The notes under the pieces: model-generated
Databases searched by the model: none
Seen by the model: the letters and a program-made list of their open reading frames with translations, nothing else
What the model was told of the DNA's origin: nothing
Assembly (NCBI GenBank): GCA_950295325.1
Contig: OX485804.1
Coordinates: forward strand, 38,256,001 to 38,320,000
DNA length: 64,000 bases
Direction: 5' to 3'
Origin: Polytrichum commune
Lineage: Eukaryota; Streptophyta; Polytrichopsida; Polytrichales; Polytrichaceae
Shown here: positions 9,885 to 23,360 of the stretch, piece after piece
Position numbering within the stretch: position 1 is the first letter of the stretch
How the letters are laid out: the number at the start of each line of letters is the position of its first letter
Program-made: the position numbers and the translations under genes

Positions 9885-12800
9885 ATGGGGGTAGAGTTCG
9901 AGAGAGATGATTATGTCTTCCTTACGGAATTGGGGCTTAAGCCGGAGAATCTCGGCTGCTATGGAGGCGGTGTGTGGCGTGGAAATGGACCCACTGCCAC
10001 TTCCGTCAACCCCTCCGACAACAAGGTATGCATAATCACAAATTTATTTCATTTTATCTTTTATATAAATTTTTTTGCGGTCAATTTCTGGTGATGTCTG
10101 CGAAGATGTGCTCTTGAGTTTTCTTTACTCGAGGAAGAGCTTCGTAGAAGGAATTTACGGCAGTCAGTGGTCCCTGGAAGTGGGATTTCGGATTGTGTCG
10201 TGGTTGGTGGGCTTTCTTAGAGTTCTAGGGTGTGAACTTCAGGCAGCAATTTGTTTGGTTTGTTTTATATATATATATATATATATATTCTTTTATTCCC
10301 CGCCTCTTCCGGTCTAAGATGCATTCAAGGCAGCAACTCAAATTGACTGTACTTTTTGTCTTACATAACATGGCTATTGTGGTGGCAAATATACTTGAGT
10401 GCTGCATATTGCAAGAAATTGAGGGTGATGAGTAGTGTAGGTTAGGTTGTGTCTAAATTGTGGTTTCACTGGAGAACCATTACTCAATAGTAGGTGAGAG
10501 GATGATGGCACCATACCTGCCAGTGTAATTACTGTAGCATTTTTGCAATCAGGTAAGCCACCTTTGGCTTCATGCAATTGGTGCAATGCTGTTGCCATTG
10601 CTCTGTACATATCCCTTTTACTGTGATGGATGAGGGCTAGAGAGTACATATACACATACAGTATGCTTAGTTTTCCTGTGCAGCTAGATTTCTTGCTATC
10701 AGTGATCAGTGTAAAGAATGGCTGTGCTGGGCTTGATGCAAGTGGTTTGCGGTGCAGCCTATTGCAACAGTGACTGAAGCTTCACTTGAGGATTATGAGG
10801 ACAGCATGAAGGCTTGTGTGGAGGCCCGGAAAATGTGGATGCTGGTACATAATGCAGTCCCCCTCCTTTCCTGACCAAACTAATTGCTTTAAATAGCTGG
10901 TAATGCTCACCCATGGATCCGGCTTGCTAAGTGACTGTTAAGACATCCTGAAATAAGCTGCTTGTGATGATGAGTTTTGTTTTCAAAGCATCAGCTGGAA
11001 ATATGAGCAGATTATTGAATTTTATGTTGTGAAGTACATCTCTGGAGAGGAAAATTTGCAAGCAGAATGCACTTGAGCAATTGTTTTGCATACAATGGGG
11101 AGGCACTGAACTGATTGAAGGCTGAATTTGTGGTCAGCAGCATTGTCAGTGGCGGATGTGGGTGGGACTACTATACGTATGTTAGGACTTTGTGTGCATG
11201 CCAAATCTATAGTCTACATGTGGAACTGGTGCTGATGTTGTTTCCCACTCCCTCTGGAACAGACTCCTGCACCAAAGAGGGGTGAAATTGTGCGGCAAAT
11301 CGGAGATGCCTTGCGGGCAAAATTACCACAGTTAGGCAGGCTTGTGTCTATTGAGATGGGAAAGATTTTGCCTGAAGGCATTGGAGAAGTCCAGGTAATT
11401 TCTCTCTAGTATTTGAAATTGCCACAAGGGGATTAGAGTGTTACACACCCTTTCCTCTTTATTTCAAAAGAGGAACCATATGATACACTCAAGTCCTCCA
11501 TTGAAGATGTTTGCAGATTCATGCATCTAAATGTGGTTGTGAGTACCCACATGTCTGGTGATTTGATGCTTGCCATTCAGTTGAGGTGCATATTCCATTC
11601 ATTGAAAACTTGTGCTATCAAAACCACCTGATAAACAGATATATTATGTTGCACTATATCGTTCCAGAGTTTGCATACAAATGTATGAGTGTGAAGTGAC
11701 TGTTATTACTGTGTCCTTGGCTTGCAGGAATTCATTGACATGTGTGACTATGCAGTGGGGTTGAGCCGACAGCTCAATGGATCCATCTTACCGTCTGAAC
11801 GTGAGCAGACAATCTTTATGTGCTAGAATTGGTGATCATCAGAAGTTGGCTCTAATATTTTTAAGTTGGTCCCTTGTGGCCACCCTATAGCAATTTGCAT
11901 GTTTCTTTTCCTTTACTTCCCTACTTTGTGCCATTTTGTTGGCCCTGCTTGCAACTGCTGCAACTTGCTCTATTAGAGCTAAGGCATTTGACCGCTTTCA
12001 CTGCATGCAAATTATCTGAGATTGGGTACATATGTTGTGGACATGGCAGGTCCTAAACATGCCATGATGGAGGTATGCTTTGGTATCCTAAACATGCTTT
12101 GGTTTTGCAACCCTCTCTCATTTTCATCTTTGCAAAGTTAAATGGGGTGACGCCACAAGGCTATCATTCCTATACTTCTGTCTCTCGTCACTTTCACTTT
12201 ATTCTACACTTCATTCTTCACATTTTTTTTGGTACTCATAGGAACCAATATTTGCATAAAAATAGTGCAGTCAAGTACGCAGGGAATCATACTTTGGGCT
12301 ATGATTGGCCTGCATGTCCAGGAAAGGAGGGATCATAACTGGGCATCTAAGTTCTAGATCGATTTTGACAATTAGAGTGCAGGGAGGCTGATTGCATTTG
12401 ATCCAAGCAGCATAATCCTCAAATCTTGTGCAAGGTTATTTGTTATCTGGAAGTCAAGTGTCTAGCATTATGTTGAAGATTTCATTGGAAATGCTTAGAT
12501 CATGTTTAGTAGCAAAGAGGGTCATGTTGCTAGTCACCAGAACAACAACAACGTGTAGATGCAAGGAGTGACTCCTCCTGTATTTCAATGTGCACAGGTG
12601 TGGAATCCTTTGGGAATTGTGGGTGTAATTACTGCATTCAATTTTCCCTGTGCTGTACTTGGTATTGTTCCGCCTCCCTGGCTGTTAATCACACGAGTTG
12701 TGCTTGTTGTAAGCAACAAAAGAACATCAATCTCCATCTGCAGGGTGATATTTCCATGCAAGAGCTACCTGTGCCACGTGTTGTTGCATTTCTGGTGTAA

Positions 12801-15800
12801 CTTTCTCATGCGGTGGATGGGTTATGGGATACAGGATGGAATGCTTGTATTGCTCTAGTGTGTGGCAACTGTGTTGTCTGGTGAGACTACGAGTACTGAA
12901 GCTTCTTTTCTTCCTTTCAGAAGTGGACATTAGGATCCACTATTCTAGATGGATGTAGAGTTCTTGTAGATGTTGCATGTTGCATGGAAACACAAGAGAA
13001 AGAACGTTGACATTCCAATAGCTCTGCAGTCTCTGATGAACTTGGCAATCTTGTAGGTTAAATTATTGCAATAGTGAAGTTGATATTCATTGTTAGCAAT
13101 GCACATGGGTACTCTTTAGGTAATAATAGTAGAAAAGGGATTGTTGTGTGGATGAATAGGAAGGGTGCACCAACGACAACACTGGTGACGTTGGCAACAA
13201 CAAAGATCATTGCAGAAGTGCTGGAGAAGAACAAGCTCCCTGGAGCCATTTTCACATGTGTGTGTGGGGGTGCTGAAATTGGAAGTGCCATTGCAAATGA
13301 TGATCGTATCCCCCTCGTCTCCTTCACTGGCAGTACCAAAGTAACTCTTCTTCTGAACATGAAATACTCTCATTGATTGAAAACCAGTCAAAGGCTGTGC
13401 ATCACATTTTTAAAGCATGCCTCAGAAATTTCCAAATGGTGGATTATGTTACTATTGCATTAAAATTTTACCTAGTGGTGTATAGTGTAGTCATCGTATA
13501 ATTTATGTATTGTTCTTATGTAACAATAAGTTTCGTAGTAGCATAATGCGGCACATATTAGAAGAATATACGAATTTCATACAAGTAACGCATTGATCAG
13601 TTAAGTTATGATGTCAGATCAACAACTTCTTGTTTCGAGATGATAATTTTGCCTCCGGAAATTTTGTGATGTGTACATATTGTGTGTTGCAGGTGGGGAA
13701 GCTAGTGCAGAGTATTGTGCATGCCAGGCATGGCAGGACTTTGCTGGAGCTTAGTGGGAACAATGCGATCATTGTGATGGACGATGCAGATCTTTCCCTG
13801 GCTGTGCGGTCTGTCTTGTTTGCTGCAGTTGGCACTGCGGGTCAACGGTGCACAACATGCCGGCGCCTGGTAATCGGGCCTGAGATGCCCTCCTCAGTAC
13901 ATCATATTTTCACCATGCCACACATCTTTTGCTGGGAAAGTGACAAATTCATATTGTTATCTACATAAAAAGCAAAGATAGGAGTTGGAACTATCTATAA
14001 TATGTGAATTAGATCATTCTTTTGACTGACTTTCTTGTTACACTAAGGGCTACTTTACACTAATGGCCAAGGGCCATGACCATGAAATTCTGAGGGCCCT
14101 TAGAAAGTCATGCAAGGCCGTACCATGGAAAATTTAATCTGAATTTTGTGTGGTCATGTGGCTTGAAGTATAGTGTGCAGACATATGCGACAAGTTCTCA
14201 GTTGAATGCTATTTCATTACCATCCTAGTCCCTTCTACACAATAGGTTATAATTAATCAAGGGTTGTGTCATGGTCTCCTGGTTTTGTGTTATACTCACC
14301 TCTTTGAGGTGGGATCAACACAAATCTGTTAAAAGTTTGAAACATTATCCATTTCAGATCATGTAGGATTCCATGTATGTTTTTATTGATTCAATCTTCC
14401 TCAGTCCTTTGGGCCCTCAAGCTCTAGTGGAACATGCCTCTAATATTAATCATGCCCACATCTCAAGTTTATCTTTGATTGTTGTGTAGATAACAAACTG
14501 TGATACATATATTATGTCCACATTTCAATTGAATGAGCACTTTATTTTAGTATGCAACCTTCCAGGATAATTACACTTTGAATAAAATTGCCTTCTTGAT
14601 GTGTTATTTGTCTCTTGATAAACCATTGAGTTCATAAGCAACCGTTTTCTGATATTGTAGATTGTGCATGAGAAAGTGTACGAAAAAATGCTGGAGGAGC
14701 TCTTGAAGGCTTACAGTCAGGTAGAGGCTGGAAACCCTTTGGAAGAGAAGACTCTGCTCGGACCCCTTCATTCCCCACACTCAAAGACGAGTTTTGAGCA
14801 GGGTATTCATGAAATCAAGGCTCAGGTAAGATCTTCCACATTAACAGCAATGCTTATTACATCCCCATTAGTCTCCACCATATGTACATGTTTCGGCATG
14901 GAATGGGGACTAGAAATGTTTTGCTCTAATCAATCGACTTCCTTCCTCAAAAGTTCAATTTGAGCTAGTGTGCCCTTCTAAAAGCTTGAGGGATAGTCCT
15001 TTTCCCTAGGAGAGTGAGAACTATTGAAGGCTATAAACATCAATATAATGGAACCAACAGCTTTGTTTCCATGTTGTTAATATTCGAAAATTCTAATACT
15101 GAAACATTTCTAAGTCTGATAATCTTCTAAGGTGTTTCCATGGGAAATGCAGGGAGGCAAGATCTTGACTGGTGGTTCGGTAATTAACTGCCCTGGCAAT
15201 TTTGTTGAGCCCACTGTGGTAGAAATATCACATGACGCACCAATTGTCAAGGAGGAACTGTTTGGACCAGTCCTCTATGTGTTCAAAATCAAGGTATGTT
15301 TAAGATAGATGTCCAAGTTGCTATTGTTGTTGTTCCATCTGCTTCATTTGAATACATATCTATTTCCCCATACTCGATTCACATGTATTGTCCTTTGTCA
15401 TAGTCAATTGCTTTTGTGTTTTGATCTTTTCCTCCATGTCTACATATCATTTCATGGACCAAACCCACAAATTAGGTGTTTAGGTTATCTATACGAATTG
15501 ACTCAAATAAAGCAGGAACTGGTTACTGGTTATATTTGACATTTCTCAGATGGTAGCCGAGCTAACTGTTGTTGCCTCCAATTTGCTAAGTTTTGATTCC
15601 TAACAACTGAAAATGCTACTTGCACTGTCACATCGGTGTTTTGGTGAACAAAGTGATCACTAAAGAATTGCTATATGCTACTGTCATTGGAGTGCATACC
15701 ACAGATTTCTCTCTTCTGGTTATTTTCTTCTAGTTTTCTCAAAGGATTTTTATTTTGGCATGTCCTACAAAGTTGGAGTGTGTGATGGTTATTTTGAGAA

Positions 15801-17441
15801 TGTTGATTTTGCTAAATGGTGGGTCATGTGTTCAGTCACTGGAGGAAGCCATTGAGTTGAACAACTCGGTGCCACAAGGTCTGAGCAGCTCAATATTCAC
15901 TCGCAACCCAGAAACAATTTTCACTTGGATTGGGTTTGTCTCTTATAACTCCCAATATCCTCTTGTCTTCATATAAAAGGCAGACTTGTACAAGTCAGTT
16001 TTAGAATTCTTGAACTATACCACAAGAATTATATGCGACTATAGCACCAGCTTCTGGAATGGACAAGAATAACATAGATTGCTCTATTGACCCTGCCTTA
16101 CCTTTCCTTGCCTTGAGATTTATACCTACCAGCGTGAATTGGTTACTGGGAAATTACTTGAGGCATGATAGGTGCATTCTTGAATTATTCTCTAGTATAT
16201 CTTGGAGATGGATGGGCAGAGTCTTTTTAGAGCAAGCGCGCAGCTTGTAAAACACATCATGTGATACAATTTAAAGTCCACTAATTAACATAGATCAGAA
16301 TGGTCATTCTTGTGCCGTCCCATACCAATCTGGCTAACCCTTTCTGGTGCATGATTACTGCACCCCAAGGATGGGTGAGGATTGGGCACCCATGCTGGTA
16401 GTTAATAGCCTTATGAAGGCATCTTGTCATGGGGAACTAGGACGACACTGATCTTGATGACGTGGAGTATCTTGTTTTGCCAAAAATTGATGTGGTTAAT
16501 TGGTGAATTTCTGCAGGCCTACAGGGAGTGATTGTGGTATTGTGAATGTAAATATTCCCACAAATGGAGCAGAGATTGGGGGTGCTTTTGGTGGAGAGAA
16601 GGCAACAGGAGGCGGCCGTGAAGCTGGTAGCGATTCTTGGAAACAGTACATGCACCGTGCAACCTGGTATAATGTTAACCTTTGGTTCCTCTCAAATTTC
16701 TAATTCCAGGTTAAGTCTTAATGTAAACTAACACTTTTTGAGTCCTCTTTGTATGCCATCAGCATGTACTCTTCAATTTTGTAAGGTAAGCAAGCCTAAA
16801 ACGGACACTATTATCTCTGCACCCACTTTTCCTAAGGTAGGAAACATGCCATTAGTTCGAGACCATTTGCAAATCCAAATCAGGGCTATAGCCATTGTTG
16901 TCACAACTTTTGGAGCTCATATGAATAACTAATTATTTTCAATCTGAAGATGACCTTTCTTATTAGATTACCATATAGGTCTCTCTAATTATGTTGACTA
17001 TGGAGCCTAGAATGGTGAACAAATATTGAGCAATCTCTTTTAATAAGATTCTTTTTGGAGTCCGTTCTGAGATCCACACCTAACCACACACCACTCAAAT
17101 ATAGGCGTCTGATTACGTAAGTAACTGACCTAGGCCTGCTTCCCTTAAGTAGTCTTGTGACAACAAAACCAGGGAAAGGCCCAAGTTACTAAGTACAACT
17201 GCCCAAGGGAATCAATGGAGTCGAATTGAATCTTCATTTAATTCACATTTGACCGGTTTGATTGCCATTCTTTGCAATCCATGGCAAGAAAGTCAATTCT
17301 TCTTGTCCATCCTTACAAATATTTTAGGAGAGCTCGATGTAATATTGTGTATGCCACTAACTTGCATCACTTGCTTGTTGCAGCACAATAAACTATGGCA
17401 ATGAGCTACCATTGGCACAAGGCATCAACTTTGGGGGTTAA
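9885..17441 (+). CDS. ALDH7B: Aldehyde dehydrogenase family 7 (antiquitin, alpha-aminoadipic semialdehyde dehydrogenase), 14 coding exons
   Basis: Coding exons are 9885-10025, 10758-10844, 11263-11394, 11728-11800, 12050-12072, 12598-12661, 12835-12880, 13160-13340, 13693-13869, 14661-14825, 15153-15293, 15836-15933, 16517-16666 and 17384-17441. They sum to 1,536 bp (511 residues), close to the roughly 508 of plant ALDH7, with every junction in phase and GT/AG. The Rossmann-type NAD site includes Asn167 (ITAFNFP). The general base is Glu268 (LLELSGNN) and the nucleophile Cys302 (GQRCTTCRR). The C-terminus keeps [15 protein letters not shown] and [12 protein letters not shown]. The enzyme oxidises alpha-aminoadipic semialdehyde and stress-derived aldehydes with NAD+, mainly in the cytosol. 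A non-coding first exon probably ends at 9609, with the leader intron at 9610-9873. Exon 5 is only 23 bp. The gene looks intact and functional. Confidence 0.96.
17055..17165 (-). repeat. Repeat family A fragment
   Basis: On the minus strand this shares the family core 'cctatatttgagtggtgtg' followed by a 'ggatc' block with the copies at 25.4, 31.5, 31.7, 43.8 and 57.0 kb. It lies in the last intron of ALDH7. Confidence 0.5.
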
Positions 17442-20400
17442 AAGTTGCACCCTTACTTTTTGGCAGAAAAGCAGGGATTGTATTAAAATTCTCATGCTTC
17501 TCAATTCCGGGTGAGGGTGTCTAGAGACACCCGTTTTTTTCTTTTCTTTTGGCAGGAAGGATAAATCTCCACTCAGAACAGGGCTCTGCAAAGTCCTGCC
17601 AAGCTTTGGAAACCTGAAGTTCCTCACCACAGTAATGGAGTGAGCTTGATGTCTAAGTGGTTTTATTGTATGTCAAACCAGCCCGTCTGGGTATTGGAGT
17701 ACATAAGACCACATGTCTTCTCACGAAGATTCATATTAAACGCAGTACATATGTAATTTTGTGTTATTTATTCAATACCAACATCATGTCTGGGCAAAGA
17801 AAGAAATTGGCTTTTCCTTTGCTTACTTCTCTGGTTGCCATGTCTCCAAGCCAATCTTTCATTGCATTTTCTGTGCTCACTTCAGGGAGTCCATGGCATG
17901 CATTTCAATGTTGGCTTTCAAACGAATGCTAACTTCTGATAGTTGTTCTTAAGAACAAGCCCTAAACTGAGTTTTCTAGTAATTGCATTAGTTTTACACA
18001 TGTCATGGTCGTATGGATTGATGCTAATGAACAACAGTCCCAAAATTTTGGTTTGAGTTTGTACATCCACACACGCTTTCAACTAATAATATTTCTATCA
18101 CAGTTTCTTTTTGAAGGTTACTGTTCTGAAATGAACTGACGGAAATTTCAGGTAATGCAGACGCAAGGAACGCATTACGTGCAAGAAATGCCAATGCAGA
18201 TGAAGGTGCTCAGGAGGAAATTAGTGATAATAACTTGGTGAATGTCCACGTGACTGTTAAAGTAGGTTGATCTATTCAAAGGTCCCAGGTTTGTATTAAA
18301 TCAAGTTCTTGAGAATCTAGTTGGGATTTGTTGAAGCTGGTCCTCACATTAAAATGCGGTGAGACTTGTGATAATTAAAGTACATGCATCATGGATTTGA
18401 ATTGCAATAGATTGATCACAAGAGTTCTTGGTCCGACGTTCTCTATTGGTTTAACCCCCTCAATATCAGTGTTGAGACTTGCATTTGATCACTCGTGTTT
18501 TTCCAACCTTGGTGCTAGAACACGAATGTTCCATTCTCCATGTTCGGTAAAAGGTCTGAAGTTAAATCACCTTTTTAGATCATTTCTCATAACATTTTCC
18601 ATGTATTCAGAGAAGGAATCCAGTTATTGTCCTAATTTGCAATATAAAACTTGTAAACAAGCTTACAGACTTCACAAACTGATGGACCTCATGCATTTTG
18701 ATCACAATAATGCACAAAAAGACCCACTAATGTAGTAACAACATCCTTTAGATAACATGTCATTATCCTTGGCAACTTCGCTTTGGGAGTACTACACTTC
18801 CCAGTGTGCTATTTTTGATATCTTAGTAAGTATAAAGCCTTAAGATTAGCCCAAAAGTAAGAATATCAATGAGAAGAAGCTTCACAGAATTACTGATGAG
18901 GTATTGGCCGTGCGTCACTTACACATTAGCTATAACTAAACAAAGGACTGAGAAAACATTGCTAGAGGTAAACCTAGATGGGGCTTAAGGCTCTACTTGC
19001 TGGCTAGTTAGATCATTTGAGTCCATTTGCGGTTTCTTTAACTGTGAACCAACCCATTACGAACGCCTAATGTCAACTTTAGCTCTTCAATTATCGAGGA
19101 CAATTTCTTGCCACACATAAGCATCACTTCGGCTTGGGTAAATTTGTGTGTACTATGATCAATTCCGTGTTAGTGCAAAGCCTAATGTGTGGCCAATGGC
19201 AAGGATAATTAGGAGCATATTAGAGCTTATGACTGCAAAGTTGAGCTTACTTTTAGTAATCTTACTTGCCATGGAGGTCAATTGGCTAGGTGCACCTCTA
19301 GCTAAAACTGTTCAACTTTTGATTTAGCTTTGCCAAAACTTTGTGGAGGTCCATAGATTTGGAAGCAAGTCTTCATGAAACTCTTCATGTCTGCAGCAGT
19401 GAATGTTTTTTTGGGCTATTTATCATTCAAAATGCTATATGTACATGTTTGTGGGGCTAGAATATTTGGTTTCGTATTCCCTCTTTTTGGCCAGATAGTA
19501 GTACTGAAATCTTCCCAATATTGGAAACATATTGCTCTCTTTTGGATGGAAGTACCTGAGTTTGGATGAACAAATACACTTCATCCTTCATCCAATATTA
19601 TGGATGTAAATAGGTACTTCTCTCTCGAGTAGACCACATATTCTACTCCCTATCAAAAATGGATTTTAAAAAAAACAAAACAAAACAAAAGATAAAAAGA
19701 TAACATCCTTGGTTTGCAGTAGGGCAACCAAGGTAGCAATGTGATTAATATGGAAAATTTCAACCATTCATCCAAGTCAACTATAAACAAATGTTTCATA
19801 GCCACATGGTTAGCTCCATCTAAGTCAAACCTAAGCAATGTTCACCATAGCCACATCGTCATACCTTATAGCAAACTTCAAGCATCTACTTTGCATGTAA
19901 AGGGTATCAAATGACTCAGAATATATACCATAGGTTGATAGCACGTTGGCAGAAAATACCCAATCTTAGGGGTTTGCGAAAACATATATGAAAATTAGGC
20001 AAATATGTATATGTTTATTTAGTCATTTAGTCATTTAGGCACCTAACATATCCTACATACAAATCCACATACTTTACCTTAGTTTTTCACACGTGAATGT
20101 CAGCTTGACTTCATGTGAATGTTAAATTGAATGCACGTGATAAGTAGTGTTGGCAATGCTTGTGAGTTGTTGACTTTGACCTCATTCCAAAATACACCAA
20201 ATTTTCAAATATTTAGACATTTTTATTATTATATTTCCTTTCATTTAGGCCATTTCACTCATTAATTTCTATAAAAAAATAGGCTTAATTTTTTTCCCGC
20301 CCAACCTGCTATCAGCCAATGGTATATAAAAAACACCTTTACTGTCCAAGATGTCAATTATGACAATATTCTCGAGCTTCTTAAGCTTCATACTCCTTTG

Positions 20401-21934
20401 CCCCACTGGTCTCAACACCAATTTCAACCTCTTCTCCATCTCCTACGACTCCTTTATTCTTCCCAAGCTCTTCATCCTTAAATTAATTTATCTTATAAGC
20501 AGTTTTAAAGTGTTTGTTCGTACTTTCCTTTGTTTGCGCAACTTTACGTAACACATCATTGTTATCCATGATGGATGTAAAATGCACGTTTGTTGTGAAC
20601 TTTACTAGGACGAAGATATGGCGTAAGCTCATGCGCATTTCCAACAAATAAGCCAATCAAGAAGGTTTGGTTCACTGATGATATAGTCACCTCCACTCAT
20701 ATATCGTAGGATGAGCCAAGCTTTCCAGAAGACACACTCAATTTGTACTCTTTGGTCCAATTTCTCGGCGCCATACACTAAGCAACCCTTGATGGGCTTT
20801 GCCCAAGGTAGTGTTAGGTCCAATAAAGGTTGGTGGAGTCTACACTGTTGGGATAATGGATCAATCTGACTTAGTGAAAGGCCCCACACATCATGAAACA
20901 CTCAACAAGGAATCAAGCATGAAAGTTTTTTCCACATGCCTACCTTTATTATGTAGCAAGTCTTTTGGATTATCTAAAGGAAATCATCATACTATTCAAG
21001 TTATTATTTAAAAAAGAATGAAAATCATACACATGTTTGAATGTGTGCATCTCCATCCACTCACATAGATTCTTGAGATAGAAAAGCATGCCCTCATGGC
21101 TTAGAAAAGACATGAATCTTGGTGGGTAAAAACATAGGATCCACTTAATTCCCATGAGGAAAATCTCAATAAACATATAGAGTTAACATAGGGTCCCTTA
21201 TTGATAAGTAAAAAACACAAGCATGTGCATAATACCTACCACTATGTGGGCATTAGAAAAAATATAGTGTACCAAGAAAGGAGTTAAGATATTTTGAATT
21301 TTTATAAGAGCATATTCATGGTTTACTTGAACTTGGATGAAATTTCTTTATCATCCCTACTCATCCAAAAAGACGGAAGCCAACTTGAGTTCATTTTAGG
21401 GTTCCAACTTTGTGCTCATTTTTCCAAAGCGTGTACTAGTTGAGGAACATGGCATCAATGCACATGGAGCCATGATTCTCTACCATGCTACACAAATATG
21501 TTGAATTTCATTACACGTGTGAAGGCACAAGTAGGAGGCCTTTATTATGACATGAGCCAAAAATTGAGCAAGTGGGAAATGTTGACCGGCCCTCAATTTT
21601 GAAATGTCAAAGACAAATGCATGATTGAAACCATATTGGAACAATCGAACACAATCTCATCAAAAGTTCATGTCATTCATGACCCTACCAATTGGGATAA
21701 ATCATTTGAAATCACTAATCTATGCTTTAGTGCGATAATGTTACAATAATTCTTGAGTGAAGTGTTCCCCTTAAGATGGGTTATGCTTGTTGTTTGTTTT
21801 GGTTGGCGAAGGAAGGTTTTCATCTAATTTGGATAAGTGTTGGGAGTTTTGATGGTTTTCAATATCTTTCCAACGGTATATTACACGCCCCCAAATGTTT
21901 TAAATTTAAGACGCTAAACCAAAATTACAAATTT

Positions 21935-21953
21935 GCAGTCGTTTAACGACTGC
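21935..21953. repeat. 19-bp perfect palindrome
   Basis: GCAGTCGTT and AACGACTGC face each other with one base between. It is isolated, in repeat-derived DNA, with no gene nearby, and its function is unknown. Confidence 0.6.
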
Positions 21954-23103
21954 AGATCAAGTTGGTCAAAACACTCGCAACCGATTACGCCTGCGGTTCT
22001 TTTTGGCGTAGTTTTCTACTAGTGTTTGGTACAACCAAATTTTAATCAAAAATATATATATCTAACAAATATAATGTACTTTGAATTGGGTAAACCGTAC
22101 AAGTAACAATAAGGTCATTAAATTTGACTAAAAGTGAGAGTTTTATATACAACAATAGGGTGCATTCAAATAAGGATCCCATACATAATACCCCCAAAAT
22201 AAGTACCCTCTTAACATATGTATAGATTGCAAACTAAGTTAGACTAAGTGCTTCCCAAAGATCATGCCATCACCATCGCAACATTTGTCAAACTCCCTTC
22301 GAAACTTCCAAAAAAAAATCACTACACAACTAGTTGGAAGGTGTGCATCAACTACTCTCAACAAGGACCAACGCACAAACATATTTCCACATTATTTACT
22401 ACACTAAAGTACATATGATATTTAATGTCACCAATTCTAATTGTCTTGCTCAATACCAATTTTAAACCTCGGTGTAGTGTCACCAACACTAAATGTTAAC
22501 CCAACATTATTCATCATTCCTTGTCAAAATCTTGGGGGATTATATATTTACAGTGTTGCAATTGGTGTCACTTACAAAGTGATCTTTCATCTAGTTTTCA
22601 ATCGTCCATGACAATATTTCATCACAAGTTGCTGACAAGAGAAGGTAGGGTTTTGGCCAATGGATGAACACATCCATCATCCATGATGGTATTTGTCCAC
22701 TTATTCATAAGAAGTGTCATATGAAAAGTTGCCAGTGACATAAAATACCATATGACACTAAATATCATATTTAGTGTGCCTTCATTAAATAGCACCTACT
22801 TTGGAATTCATAAAGGAAATCATCAGATTGGTCAAGACTTTTTTGAAGGTGGATGAAACATCATGTATATGGATGAACATGTGCATTTCCATCCATAACC
22901 TGAATACTTCAAATTGAAAATCATGTCATCACCACCCCCAATTCTGGTCAAACTTCCTTCCATAATTTAAGAAAAAAATAAACAATCCACAACCGTGTAC
23001 TATGTTTGTCAGAGTAATGGAAAGGTAATGTAAACTGTCCTATTTCCGAGGGGGTGCCCTTTCATTGAGCTCTAGGGAACAAATTCAAAAAATAAGGTTC
23101 TAG

Positions 23104-23360
23104 GGTTTCCAAATGAGGGAGTGGAGCAGTGCCCAGGAAGTTTTTGGGCATAGTCGGTCAAGATCCTAGTGATTCTAAATCCAGTTAGTTACATGTTGAC
23201 ATCTTCCAGTTTGGCTAAATTCATTTGAGATATGTTTTATAGATTCACGTAAATTGACTGGTAATTCTCTTGAAGTCCTTGAACTTCAACTGGTTGTTTC
23301 TGAAACTCAACCGGTGTATTTGTAACTAACAGACAATTTTCCCCAGACAGTGGAGTGGAG
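23104..23360 (-). repeat. Dispersed repeat family B, copy 1
   Basis: It shares with the copies at 48.0, 51.0, 52.1 and 62.8 kb a block reading (minus strand) VEFQKQPVEVQ, then a second block around 'gatcttgaccgactatgccc'. The order and spacing of the two blocks match the 48 kb copy. The sequence is degenerate, and no terminal repeats or target duplications were identified. Confidence 0.6.
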
